A stretch of 64,000 bases of DNA from Anthoceros angustus (taxonomy: Eukaryota; Streptophyta; Anthocerotopsida; Anthocerotales; Anthocerotaceae), in NCBI GenBank assembly GCA_010909165.1, contig MU008197.1, forward strand, positions 248,001 through 312,000. Direction: 5' to 3'. Shown here piece after piece: positions 1 to 10,435 of the stretch. The notes under the pieces were generated by a model. It was not told the DNA's origin. It saw nothing but the letters and a program-made list of their open reading frames with translations, and did not search any database. Numbering within the stretch: position 1 is the stretch's first letter; the number at the start of each line of letters is the position of its first letter. The position numbers were made by a program, and so were the translations under genes.

Positions 1-462
1 AAGCGTGGGGCGGATACGGAGCCGGCATTGCGGGATCAAATTTGATGATAAAGCCAATGCATGCGACCAATTGGAGAGTTTTCCGGGCATGCCTCCGGTG
101 CGGTGAAAAGGATTATCTTGTCTGCTGGAGAAAGTGATTCAAGGCGAGTTGACCGTGGCGGCATGAAAACGTGGATACGAAGGCCAAGAAGTTGAATGTC
201 ATCCAGAAGACATTTTGCTGGGTGAGGTGCAATTCATTTGCGAAGTTGAGAGAGAATATCCGAGGCACTCAACACGGAAGATATAGCGAAATTTCAACCG
301 GTGTTTGATCACATTGTGCAGTAATCCGACACGAGTTAGCAAGTGCGCAAACTAGTTTGCGCACTGTCTTCGTGTTCGACCTATGAACGTCTCCATCTGC
401 GGACCAAAAGCGGTGAAGAGTACAAGAGAAGATGATACCCGATAGCTTCAAAGAGCACATCA
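1..462. other. No gene recognised at left edge
   Basis: No reading frame in this stretch resembles a family I recognise, and no splice pattern is clear. It holds one strong palindrome, listed separately. It may be part of a decayed transposon continuing from outside the window. Confidence 0.4.
342..365. repeat. 24-bp perfect palindrome
   Basis: The sequence reads identically on both strands, centred on ACTAGT, with arms AGTGCGCAAACT and AGTTTGCGCACT. Outside it, CGACACGA (left) and TCGTGTTCG (right) can also pair imperfectly, so a larger cruciform or hairpin is possible. No function can be assigned. Confidence 0.85.
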
Positions 463-807
463 ATGCGGCAAGAAATTGGAAGAGGGTGGAAGATTTTGCG
501 AGAGAGGCGAGAGGAAGACAACGGCAAACTAGACATTTTCCATGTTCGAAAAGCAAGCAAAGGTCCGTTACGGTGTAATGGTGATATTCGTGAAATGGCT
601 GCCTACTTGGGGAAAAGAGAATACAAGGCGTTGGTCGTCGATTTACCAAGGGGCAATTTATCGGAGACATGGGATAAGGAGATGACATGTGAGGATATGG
701 AGAAGATAATGGATGGATTCATGACAATCACCGAATGCAAGACTTTCCGTGATATTATGCATGGACGGACGGATGCGGGATGTCAAAATGCTACGAAAAT
801 GGTGTGA
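463..807 (+). CDS. Unrecognised 114-residue reading frame
   Basis: A 114-codon frame opens at an ATG and ends at TGA. The product is charged (many Glu, Arg and Lys) with a short hydrophobic run YKALVVDLPRG near residue 54, and no signal peptide or membrane segment. I recognise no domain. It lies just left of duplicated, broken sequence, so it may be a transposon fragment and not a gene. It is kept because its composition looks coding and it is the longest plus-strand frame in the first 2 kb. Confidence 0.22.
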   Translation: MRQEIGRGWKILRERREEDNGKLDIFHVRKASKGPLRCNGDIREMAAYLGKREYKALVVDLPRGNLSETWDKEMTCEDMEKIMDGFMTITECKTFRDIMHGRTDAGCQNATKMV

Positions 808-1171
808 AAAGGGGGTTTATACAATGGTGCAGGAGAAAGACAATTTGGTCTCGGACGAGGACTTTCACGAGCTGAGTACATGACTGGGGTATGGTGTTCA
901 CCCCTCTGAAGATATGAGGAAGTGCGTGCATTGTCCAATAGTCGGTAGAGATTGGAGCAATGCTGCGTTTATTCGACATAAGCGATCGTGAAGAAACTTT
1001 TGAATGTGTCCAACGATGGCCATGTTGTTTCTCCTTACCAAAAGCCAATAGGGTTGATGGTTACGCTATGACCTATTCACGGAAAGGGGAATGGGTTATA
1101 GATGGATGCTCGGGAAGCGGAGTGGAATACTTGCGGCATTCTTTGGAAGGAGGAAGGCTGTTCTGTTGACC

Positions 1172-1681
1172 AAGAACAGAGGAGCACAATATTCATCGAG
1201 CAGTATTACGCCATGAAGTGTTTCCTACAGACGAGGAAGAGTTGACCACCAAACCACACAAAGCGTGGACATCCGGTTTTGCCAAAGAGATGGCGGCGGG
1301 GAGATCGATTAAGCCCGGGGCATAGCGCTACACTTGGTTCAAGGAACATGCGCACCCATCGACCTTCAAGACTTGAGTCAATCAGGGCCGGAAGAAGAAG
1401 GAGAAAGATGGCAAAAAGGTCCGGATAACCCTAAGAACAGAGGAGCACAATATTCATCGAATCAGACATGTGCCATGAAGTGTTTCATGCATTTGAGGAA
1501 GAGTTGACCACCAAACCACACAAACGTGACATCCGTTTTTGCCAAAGAGATGGCGGGGAGATGCCTGTGTGGCCGCAACGCTACACTTGGTTCAAGGAAC
1601 ATGCGCACCCATCGACCTTCAAGACTTGAGTCAATCGCAAGAAGAAGGAGAAAGATGGCAAAAAGGTCCATAACCCTAAGA
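1172..1681. repeat. Tandem duplication, about 250-bp unit, two copies
   Basis: Copy 1 (1172-1432) and copy 2 (1433-1681) both begin AAGAACAGAGGAGCACAATA and share long identical blocks, for example around GAAGAGTTGACCACCAAACC. The copies differ mostly by short insertions and deletions. Reading frames shift between copies, so it is not a protein repeat. Confidence 0.85.
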
Positions 1682-1745
1682 ACATGTAAGGAAAGAAGAG
1701 CTAAGACCAAGAAAGCGACCTACTTGGGACAACCAACATCAGGAG

Positions 1746-1950
1746 GCGTTTGGGTTTGGCGAGTCCCAAGGTGGAGAAAGCCATATCTTCCTCTTGCTTT
1801 TACGATCCATAGCGGCTGCAGAGAGCGATGACATCGTCGTCCGAGACGCTTGGGTTTGGCGAGTCCCAAGGTGGAGAAACGCCATATCTTCCTCTTGCTA
1901 TTTACGATCCGCAACTACCGCAAGAGAACGATGACATCGTCGTCCCGAGG
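1746..1950. repeat. Tandem duplication, about 100-bp unit, two copies
   Basis: Two adjacent copies (about 1746-1846 and 1847-1950) share TTGGGTTTGGCGAGTCCCAA and the end ATGACATCGTCGTCC. The downstream stretch to 2240 contains no recognised gene. Confidence 0.8.
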
Positions 1951-2240
1951 AAAGACAACATTCGCCAAACTAGCTAGAAACATAGACCGATGTCAATTGT
2001 TGGGCTATTTAAATGTGAGTCGCACAAGTTTGTGCACAAATAGCATGGCGGTCACGAAGGAAAAAGCTGATCTGAATGTCTCTCGATGGTTTTCTCGTAA
2101 TTTCGATGCGAGAATGTCCCATATATTGTATCGCACCAAAATTGAAATGTTTGCGGGTGACATGTCATGGGAGAAATACAAAAAATGATTCGGTCGGATT
2201 TCCCTCGTGTGCGAAGGGTCCGGAAGCGTCCGTGTGTGCC

Positions 2241-2268
2241 AAAAGGGGTTTCAGGAGAAACCCCTTTT
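2241..2268. repeat. Perfect 12-bp inverted repeat (hairpin)
   Basis: AAAAGGGGTTTC, loop AGGA, then GAAACCCCTTTT. The stem is perfect. It lies just upstream of the LTR-like segment beginning near 2.37 kb. In a transcript it would form a stable hairpin, but it lacks the context needed to call a terminator or microRNA. Confidence 0.85.
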
Positions 2269-2813
2269 AGAACAGACGCTGTTTTGTTCCTTTCCGCCTT
2301 ATTTTACACTCCATACCTACGAAAAAAAACAAACCCAGCTTATTTCCTAACCGCAAGGAGAGTCCGTGGTCCACAGGGTCCGAGCTGGAGAATTGGTGAG
2401 GGCACTTAGACTTGGGTTCCTGGAAAAACGGTGGAGCTATGTGAACCCAAGTCTAGTGCAGGAGTGTGCTCGCCAGCTGAAGGCTGAGTCACAAGGGGAA
2501 GGAATCAGGGAAAGGCCGCAAGATTGGGATGTGGAGTTAGTTAGGAAGATCTATGGGCGTAGTGAGGTGGAGATAAATGGGAGGATTTACCAGACCAGCG
2601 ACGAGGAAGGAGGGCCCATGGATTCGGCAGGAGTGGACGGCGGGCCAGCACCAAATCGAGGAGGGTGGAGATAACGGTAGGGTAGTGGCATCCTAGGAAT
2701 AGAGCTGATGGGATTTGATAGATGCCATCCTCGACCCAAGGTCCAAAATTATAGGCGCTTCGTGTTCAAATTTTAGCTTTAGACCTCGAAATCACGGGCT
2801 ATGACGCCCCCAG

Positions 2814-3088
2814 TGATGAAATAGGTCTAGATTAGGGCACTATTCATTAGGGCCTCATAACTTAAACATTATTATCTACCTAGGGTTATTTAGGTAGTTA
2901 GTAGTTATATTAGTTATATTGGTTACAACAACTTACGGTTGCAACTACTTATGGTTGCAACCATTTATGGTTGCAACCATTTATGGTTGTAACCACCCAA
3001 CTACCCAGCCTATTTAAAGGCTTGTACTTTACTCATTAATTACTTACATTGTTTCTTCTTCTTCAATCTAAGAGCTGCATTCTCATCA
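2814..3088 (+). mobile_element. Nested 275-bp solo LTR or TRIM-like unit
   Basis: The related LTRs run directly from CTATGACGCCC into AAAGAATTG, but copy A has 275 extra bases at that junction. The insert begins TGATGA and ends TCATCA, a 6-bp terminal inverted repeat with the TG..CA ends of retroviral-type LTRs. It has a TATTTAAA promoter-like box at 3011-3018. The flanks (CCCAG left, CCAAA right) could be a decayed target-site duplication. A MITE is the alternative. Confidence 0.55.
2932..2995. repeat. 16-bp tandem repeat, four copies
   Basis: Four consecutive 16-bp units of the form YTTAYGGTTGYAACYA lie inside the nested 275-bp unit. Each unit contains the near-palindrome GGTTGCAACC. Such repeats upstream of a TATA box are common in LTR U3 regions, but enhancer function is only an inference. 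Confidence 0.8.
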
Positions 3089-3099
3089 CCAAAGAATTG

Positions 3100-3106
3100 T
3101 ATAAAG
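3100..3106 (+). promoter_or_regulatory. TATA box of LTR copy A
   Basis: TATAAAG sits in the block CAAAGAATTGTATAAAGGGG, which is conserved in all three related LTR copies (also at 43212 and 48460). Conservation between diverged copies supports it as the element's core promoter. Confidence 0.55.
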
Positions 3107-4149
3107 GGGCCATGCCCCTCACATCGATAATTCCTGCTGAGATCCCCACGCCTGCCGGTGGGCTGGTTGGAGACCACTGATGACAAGAGGTAGTGTGTGC
3201 GAGACGCCCTAGGGTGGTCGGAGCTTGCTCGCAAACTGTGGGGAAGGGGGTGATAGAGCCCTACCGACAACGGAGGAGGAAATTGAGGGATTGCTGGGCG
3301 GAACTGAGCTTGCTGCAACGCCCGCCGGACGCCCGATAATTCTTCTTTCCTACCCTTCTTCCCGCTGGTTGTGTTCCAAAATTTAGAGTGTGTGGGTGTG
3401 TGGGTCAGTTTGGCTGAATCGAGAGAGAGAGAGGATTGGGTGAACCGAGAGAGAGGAAGAAAGAGCGGTGAAGGAGGGTCGAATAGCACTGGCGCGAGGT
3501 GTGAAGCCGTGAAGAGGAGTTGAGAAGGAGAACTAATTGAGAGACTAACAGTGGAGATTTGTGTGGATCAAAGAGAATCCAAACCGGTGCTGTCGGTGGA
3601 AGTGTGCACAAGGGAAAACACCATTCCTTTGTGGAAATTGTGTGGGTGTGGCGCCTTTGTGTGTGTGTGAAAGCGGTTGAGAGGGATCTGTGGAGCTTTG
3701 GTCCCTAGGAATCGGTGTGTACATGAAGTGTGGAGTGCAAAATAAAGTCTGATCTCGCGGAGCAGTGGTACGCCTGCAGAGATTCTGGCGCTGCAAGGCG
3801 CTAGAAATAAGTTGCTAGGATTTGGCGTGGGACCACTCTTGCGTTACACCAAACTACCCCAGAGTGGTGAGAGTCACCATGCAGTAGTAGCTTCCTGAAC
3901 CGGAGGTCGTGGAATAAGATTTGTGGTCGTGGGAATAAGATGTGTGCAGTTAGACAAGTGGGAGGTAGTAGTAGTTGAGTAGATAGGTTAGAGGAGTAAT
4001 AGCAAGTCCCGACTTAGGCGAAGGCCGTGAAGTGATAGAAGTTAGCGCCCTTGGCACAAACCATTCCCTTGGGAGCAATCCTAGGCCTACAATGACATTG
4101 AGGGTGAACGGGACCTCATGGTGTCTCTAGACACGTTCACACTCCACCT

Positions 4150-6640
4150 CTTCTAGTGCCGCCTGCCTCCGCCTCCATGCATGTTGTCTCGCCTCCTCAT
4201 CACAGCCCACATATGCGTTCCTCCTCCACGCCCGCCCACGCCCGCCCTCATCTCAAGCACCGGGCAGCCCTGAGCCTGCTTCAAAGAAACCACATCAGAC
4301 ACCTGGCTAGATGTGCAGAGTTTCCTCCTATCCCAACAACCACATACACATTTAGAGTGAGCACCGTCACCATGCAAGTGGTGGTTGTGTGACATGAGCA
4401 TCCTCATCCAGATGCCGCAAGACAATACGCCTTCTCGCTAAGGGTCCTTACCTTCCACCGTGGACAATCCGGACTGGCCGCCTGGAACTGAGAGTTGCAT
4501 CCTCCGCATGCTTCCCTGCCATTTTACCTCCCTTCCGCGACGGGTGGTTTAGCCACCGCATGTAGTTGCTTCCCCAACGGTGGTTGCTTCCGCCATCATG
4601 GTAGCCGCCGCCTCGCCTTCTTCTATTTGCCCGCCTTCTCTTGACCGGCCCTAGCCTCATCTCTCCCGCTTATATCTCTCCGCTAGTTTCTGAACTTCCA
4701 AGGGTGCCATCGTCTCCACCGTTTCTGACTCAAAACTTCATTCGAGCTCCTCAATCAGCATGCGCCTCCTTTTACTTGATTCACTAGGGCCTCCTGGTGG
4801 ACATGGCCTCACCGCCTCCTCTGCCTTGCTGCACTCCCCGCACTCGTCATGCGATCCTCCGCCGCTTTTTCTCTCGCCTCCAATCCCTCCAACTTTTCCC
4901 TTTGAGCATCTCTTGTTGCCCCGCAGACCACCAAGTGAGAGCCATACCGCCTGATCGAGAAGGTCCATCCGGGTTTGAGCCATGCGTCGAACGGGCAGAT
5001 TCTGCACCGTCTGCTCCATTCCTTCCACAATAAGCCTGTGACGCTGGCCGTGTCATTCGCCTCACTTCACTTGCCGGACAGCCAATGGATATCTAAAAAT
5101 GTCCTTGAGTCTCCTGAGCCTCTCAAATTAACCCTTCATCCCCTAGGGGTTGGTCTCGCAGCTTTCATTTGTAAAAACTCCCCAGCACTGCGATCTGCCC
5201 TCCAGACCAACAAGGGGACAACCCGCTTTTGCTTTCCTCCTTCGCCTGTGGCCCGCTGCCACGACCCGTGATCCGAGTAGGTGTGGTTGTGGGCCTCCTC
5301 CACCGCCACTGCTTCTCCTTTTGGCCGACCCCTGCTCACTGCCGCCGCCTCCTCTTCTTACTTTGTAACCTCTCCTCCTTCATCCGAATCCTCGGGTGAG
5401 GCGACCCCAACTGAATCCTTCCCCGAGTCCTCCTTAGACTCTCTCCTCTACCTTGAGTTCCCCGACCGGCTTTCCAACTATGAATACACCACCTCCAACC
5501 CGCTTTAAAGGCATTCGAATACGCAAAACACATGAATCGTAAAGGGCGAGATCAAAGAGGGTGAGGGGGAGAGCAACGCCCTCTCTCTTCATAGGCCTCT
5601 CGAAAATCATCCTTCCCCAATAATCCGGGTGCCTTTAACCACTTCATGAAGAAAGACCAGAAGTGGTCCGCCATGTGATCCAATTTCCTGCCGCAAAACA
5701 TGTAATCCACTTGGCCAATCCCACGGTTTGTACACGAGTTGGCTGGGTCACCCATCCATTGTTAACCCTCACTTCCCTGTGCTTCATGAGTGCGTCACTG
5801 CAGCCTTAGTGGTCTTTCCTAATCACCACTGACTCCCATCCTCCGATTCCTCTCCATACACCGCCTGAAGAGCCCCAAGTCCCACTTAGGCTCTTCCTCA
5901 TGTCGCCTCTTATGACCACTGGTCCTCAATTACATGATTCCACACTAATGCTGAAATAATATAGCACCATTTCTTCTCCATGAAGCCCAACCTCAATTCC
6001 TCGTGACAAGGTCAGCCACTTAACCTTCCAGTGGTCCATATTGGGCCACCGTGCGTAGTGGGATCTCGCCGCGAGGCGCCATTTCTTCCTCCTCATTGCC
6101 ACGCTCAAACGCTTACGGCTCTACTCTCAAAACTCGCCTGGGCTGGGGAATTACCTCCTGCGATCCACCTGCCCGCCTCCGCCGGCTTCCCGCCTTGCCT
6201 CACCCCGCCAGACCGACGCTGACAGGCCGAGTCTTTCTCCTCCGCCACGCCTGGGCCCCGCCTGCCTCCGCCGCCATACCGCAGACCAGAAGGAAACCTG
6301 CTCCAAAGTGCCAGACGAAGCTGCTGCCACCAAGTCCTGCCCACCGCCACCTTGAAATTTTGCAGCCCACTCGGGTGGTGGTCTTTCCGCCTGCGCCCGA
6401 CTCTGCCCAACTTATCCTGCCCGGCCCGCCCTAGGTTAGCACCCCTCGCCCGACTGACGCCCACTGGCCACCGTGGTGGAGCTAGCCACCTCCCATCTCC
6501 GCCTAACCTGCTGTCGAATGTAGGTATTCCGCATATATAGACACTTTTTATTTCTAAAAATGCCAAGGTCCAAGGACTTTCTATCTGACCTAACATACCT
6601 AGGGTCGAAGCCCAAGGACCAATTATTAAAAATATTATTG
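4150..6640 (-). pseudogene. Decayed transposon-like coding DNA, minus strand
   Basis: The plus strand is C-rich and the minus strand carries several short frames that look coding. One at about 5755-5552 contains YMFCGRKLDHMADHFWSFFM. One at 6108-5926 contains MDHWKVKWLTLSRG. One at 5028-4738 is charged and possibly coiled-coil (MEQTVQNLPVRRMAQTR). Their order and style resemble the N-terminal gag-like protein of plant gypsy-type elements, but I could not match a specific domain. Stops and shifts break every frame. No LTR pair flanks it, although LTR copy A ends at its left border. Confidence 0.4.
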
Positions 6641-6663
6641 CCATGGGCCAAGGACCACTGTCA

Positions 6664-6670
6664 GTATAAA
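6664..6670 (+). promoter_or_regulatory. Putative TATA box with CAA-rich leader
   Basis: GTCAGTATAAAAAGGCC is followed about 40 bases later by a leader of CAACAACAAAAAAACAAAAA type. TATA plus an A/C-rich leader is typical of plant and retroelement promoters. No intact gene follows: the next recognisable unit is the CACTA end at 6896. Confidence 0.4.
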
Positions 6671-7361
6671 AAGGCCTTACCCGGACGATTCCTAAGCATT
6701 CCGTTACACTAACAACAACAAAAAAACAAAAAATTCATTCAAACCGACAGTTCAGAGAAGGGTTAGTATGCATGTGGTCTCCCACAAGCGTGCCACCTAG
6801 TTGTTCGCCACAAGGGCTCCCTTCATCATGCATGTGTGAAGCACACTTTTTTCTTGAAGCTCAGGGGTAGAATTGGAAGTTGAAACAGATCCACTCACTA
6901 CTACAAAAAGCCATGTTAAGACGCTTGCCTTAAGATCGCTCATTAGCACATGTTTCTACATCTTAAACTTAAGACTGAGGGAAACCAAAGATGCTCGAGA
7001 CGAACGCCAAAAGGCAAGAAAGACGGCCTCACCCCGCATCTTCATGTCATTTTGCACCATGAGCTCGATCACCATGGAATAATGGACGTGACTCACGCCA
7101 TACTTTTGTCCATTTCAAAGGCACTCATCCGCAGCAGTGCAGCACGAGGGGCCATGAGTTTTGGTGGGTGGCACGATATAATATCCGCTAACCAGATTTT
7201 GCCATGGTGTGTCAAACCCATCGCCCCCAATCCCGCCCGGAAGTGTGATCGCACTTGCCATGGTCGCCCGAGCACTTTTCACAACTTCAATGTATTGTCC
7301 TTGCCCGGATTAAGTAGGGAGGAACCACACACCGAGACATCTCTCACATGTCGTTAAGTGG

Positions 7362-9283
7362 CAAAGGCTTCAAGCAGAGGTGGAAATTGGCAAACCCCGC
7401 CTTTTGTTTTGTTGCGTATGCATCCGGATGTAGATCATTGGGGAGCCGCGAGCTAAGGGCATCTATTTTTATGTAGGCGATGGCCCTGGGCTTCCAGATC
7501 CAGTGATTGCTCAAGAGGTGCCCGTGCTCCGAGGAGTCACCGATGAGGCTCCTCCAGCAGCTCGATTCTGAGGCGGGGGGAGTGACAAGTGACAACGATT
7601 TTCCGACCAGATTTAACATGGAAGACGCGGGTGATAGTGGTCGGGCCCGCCTTACTCCTTTCCGCCACTGCTCCCAACTCAAGCATCACTTAGCCGAGTC
7701 TAACATCCCGCCTGGATTGCAAGCGCGCCAAATCGCAACAAAGCAGGCTCTCCGCCACCTTGGCTTTATTCTTCATCCAAGAGCGCCCGCATATCGACAC
7801 CGCCATACCGCAATCTTTGGTCTCGCTATCTCCACAATGCCGCCGACAATTGCTTACCGTCACTCACCAGAAGCTCCGCCGTGCCGCCAGCCTGCATCGC
7901 TTGTAGGATCGGCGCTCGTGAAGGATCGCATAATTTTTGGGGCGATTGCAAGCGGAACAACTCGCTCATGTAAGGAACCCTGCTATCGAGCTAGTGTGCT
8001 GAGCTACAATCCCGCAAGACCTCGTTCCACTTTCTAATCATTGAGCGCCTTGAGGCTTTTTGAAGTGAAATCGGCAAAGGAGTTGACCCGGTTTGCTTCA
8101 ATAAGAGCACCGATGGGAAATTCAGATTATGGTATACCCGGCCCGAAACGACTTGATGAAATTGATGGGTTTGAAGTAGAGGATAGAAACATCCGACTTG
8201 GGATTTGCACAGATGGTATCAATCCCTCCGGCCACCGCTCATCGGCTTATTCCATTTGGCCGCTTTATTGATCTTGCATAACCTGCGCCATGGATTGCTA
8301 CCAAGAGGCACAAAGGCTTCGCGCAGAGGTGGAAATTGGCAAACCTTGCCCCTTTTGTTTTGTTGCAGATGCATCTGGATGTAGATCATTGGGGAGTCAT
8401 GAGCTAAGGGCATCTATTTTTATGTAGGCTGTATGGCTCGGGCTTCCAGATCTAGTGATTGCCCGAAGAGGTGCCCGTGCTCTTCTGAGGAGTCAGCCTG
8501 ATGAGGCTCCCTCCAGCAGTTCTGATTCGGAGGCAGTGGGGGTGAGTGACAGTGACAACGCATTTTCTGACCAGGATTTTGCGAACATGGAAGACGCGGG
8601 TGGTCGTGGCCCGCCTTACCTCCTTTCCGCCATCGCTCCCAACTCAAGCATCACCAGTCGAGTCTAACATCCCGCCTGGATTGCAAGCGCCAAATCGCAA
8701 CAAAGTAGGCTCTCACGCCACCTTGGCTTTATTCTTCATCCAAGAGCGCTTCCGCATATCAGACACTGCCATATCTGCAATCTTTGGTCTGCTATCCTCC
8801 ACAATGCTGCCCCCGGACAATTGCTTACCGTCGACTCACCAGAAGCACGCCGTGGCCGCGTAGCCTGGATGCATCGCTTGTAGGATCGATGCTCGTGAAG
8901 GATCGCAATTTTTAAAGGATTGCAAGCGGAACAACCTGCCTTTCATGTAAGGAACCCCGTTACCGAGCTAGTGTGGCCGGAGCTACAATCCCGCGCAAGA
9001 CCCTGTTCCACTTTCCAATCATTGAGCGCCTTGAGGCTTTTTGAAGTAAATCGGCAAAGGAGTTGACTGGTTTGCTTGAATAAGAGCACCGATGGGAAAT
9101 TCGTGATTATGGCGATACCCACAAAACGACTTGATGAAATTGATGGGTTTGAAGAGAGGATAGAAACATCCGACTTGGGATTTGCATGATGGTATCAATC
9201 CCTCCGGTCACCGTTCATTACAATTCCATTTGGCCGCTTTATTGATCTTGCATAACCTCCGCCATGGATTGCTACCAAGAGGC
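7362..9283 (+). repeat. 0.95-kb tandem duplication inside the CACTA element
   Basis: Unit 1 (7362-8310) and unit 2 (8311-9283) both start CAAAGGCTTC and end GGATTGCTACCAAGAGGC. Each encodes, in a broken frame, an acidic Ser/Asp-rich segment of which copy 2 is better preserved (SSSSDSEAVGVSDSDNAFSD). In copy 1 the same segment has lost short pieces. Such Ser/Asp-rich stretches lie upstream of the catalytic core in CACTA transposases, so the duplication affects the transposase N-terminal half. Confidence 0.85.
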
Positions 9284-9329
9284 GGTTGCTTATGCCTATC
9301 ATTGTGCCCGGCCCAAGTAGCGTAATATG

Positions 9330-9700
9330 GACGCTTATTTAGAACCCTTTGCAAGAACTAGCGCTCTTGTGGAAAGGCGTGCCTATTGTGGACCACTCTA
9401 AACCATTGGGGACCCAACACGCACTTCACCGCTGGATTTTTGAATGCTACCTGTGATTACCCTGGACTTGGGAGCCTATTCGGTTTACAAGTACGCGAGT
9501 ATGGATGCTGTGTAGACTGTGGGCATGGCCTGCAACCAAGATGGTCACATGCATTGGAAAAGTTAATCTGCGATGGAAACAAGAGGTGGGCCACCTCTAT
9601 GCGTGATCCTCGACGCCGAGAAGACCGAGAATTTTTCAATAATGAAATTGAGGATGTGGTCATCGCCCCACCAAGGCAAGACATTGTATGTAGATGAACA
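9330..9700 (+). pseudogene. TNP2-type transposase fragment (Transposase_21)
   Basis: Before the intact frame lies the block LALLWKGVPIVDH in one register. The next block contains CDYPGLGSLFGLQVREYGCC and then VDCGHGLQP..HALEKLICDG. This matches the conserved core of plant CACTA transposases, where a Trp-rich segment is followed by NDYPA.....G...GCxxC. The CxxC pair survives as CCVDC. At least one shift separates the two blocks, and the acidic catalytic residues cannot be placed with confidence. The protein would act in the nucleus on its own terminal repeats. It lies downstream of the duplicated Ser/Asp-rich segments and upstream of the DUF4218 remnant. It cannot produce a full enzyme as written. 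Confidence 0.7.
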
Positions 9701-10077
9701 GTGGGCAAATGCTAGCCGATGAGCGGGCAAATGTTCAAGCATGGAGAGTGAAGCTTAAATCTAGGTTCATTGATCATTTGCCATACATGACACAGCCCAC
9801 AAAATGTGGCTCAAAGATGTAATGTATGTTGAAGTGAATAATTGCTGTATTTTGGAAGCTTTTACGGGAAAGGGAGATACTCGGAAAAGCAAGTAGACTT
9901 GGAAGATGCGATTCAAGCCATGGCTATAGCTAGTTCAAGACAATGATTTAGGCACACTTGCCCCATGCAAGTTACACTTTGCACAGGGCAGATCTAGAAG
10001 CCGTGAAACAGGAGATCTGTCGCATAAAGCCACCTACAGGTATGGGATCAATTTGGGAACGTGTTTTAAGGGTGCCA

Positions 10078-10390
10078 AAGTCACTGGACTCAAGAGTCAT
10101 GATTGGCATTTATTGATGCATATTTCCTACCCATAGCCCTTCAAGGATATTTAGGCGGTCCTGAATACAAGGCTTTCATAGGCCTAAGCTCACTTTATCG
10201 ATGGTTGTGTCAAAAGGCAATCAAGGTCAGCGACATACCATCAATGAAGACAAAGGTGGTTGACATCATGATCAAATTAGAGAAGTATTATCCGAGTACC
10301 ATATGGAATCCAATGCAACATTTAATCATGCACTTGGTGGATGAGGTTGAAACTCATGGGCCAGTATATAGTAGGTGGATGTATATCATC
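10078..10390 (+). pseudogene. DUF4218 fragment of CACTA transposase
   Basis: The frame at 10078-10120 reads GLKSHDWHLLMH, and after a shift it continues FLPIALQGYLG..., then DIMIKLEKYYPSTIWNPMQH, then LVDEVETHGPVYSRWMY. This is the diagnostic pattern of DUF4218, which follows Transposase_21 in plant CACTA proteins: LKSHDxHVLMQ, about 90 residues, then HLxxEVxxxGPVxxRWMY. Only one shift breaks it. After RWMYIIT the frame runs into the minisatellite starting at 10436, so the C-terminal part is missing or replaced. Confidence 0.85.
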
Positions 10391-10435
10391 ACCAGTAAGT
10401 TACCCATCCACCCTTCCAGTGGAACATTATTGCAT

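Larger units (their letters stand above)
2370..4149 (+). mobile_element. LTR-like segment (copy A), relative of the element-2 LTRs
   Basis: This segment is collinear but diverged relative to the LTRs at 42246-44157 and 47489-49439. Shared landmarks in order are the GAATTGGTGAGGG region, GGCATCCTAGGAATAGA, CAAAGAATTGTATAAAGGGG (core promoter), the CCCTAGGAATCGGTGTG region, GCACAAACCATTCCCTTGGGA, and the end TTCACACTCCAC. No primer binding site follows its right end at 4149, so it is a solo LTR or a 3' LTR whose internal part has been lost. Its left end is not certain because the first few hundred bases of the relatives cannot be aligned. A second LTR-like unit is nested in it at 2814-3088. Confidence 0.7.
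6896..10400 (+). mobile_element. Decayed CACTA (En/Spm-type) transposon
   Basis: The left end is CACTACTACAAAAAGCC, the classic CACTA terminal sequence, preceded by ACT, a possible 3-bp target-site copy. Subterminal TTAAG-containing motifs cluster at 6915-6975, as expected for the transposase-binding region. Inside are recognisable remnants of the TNP2-type transposase (about 9330-9700) and of DUF4218 (10078-10390), in the normal order. I did not find the matching right end with inverted orientation, so the right border is only the end of the last recognisable domain. All coding parts are frameshifted. Confidence 0.75.
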
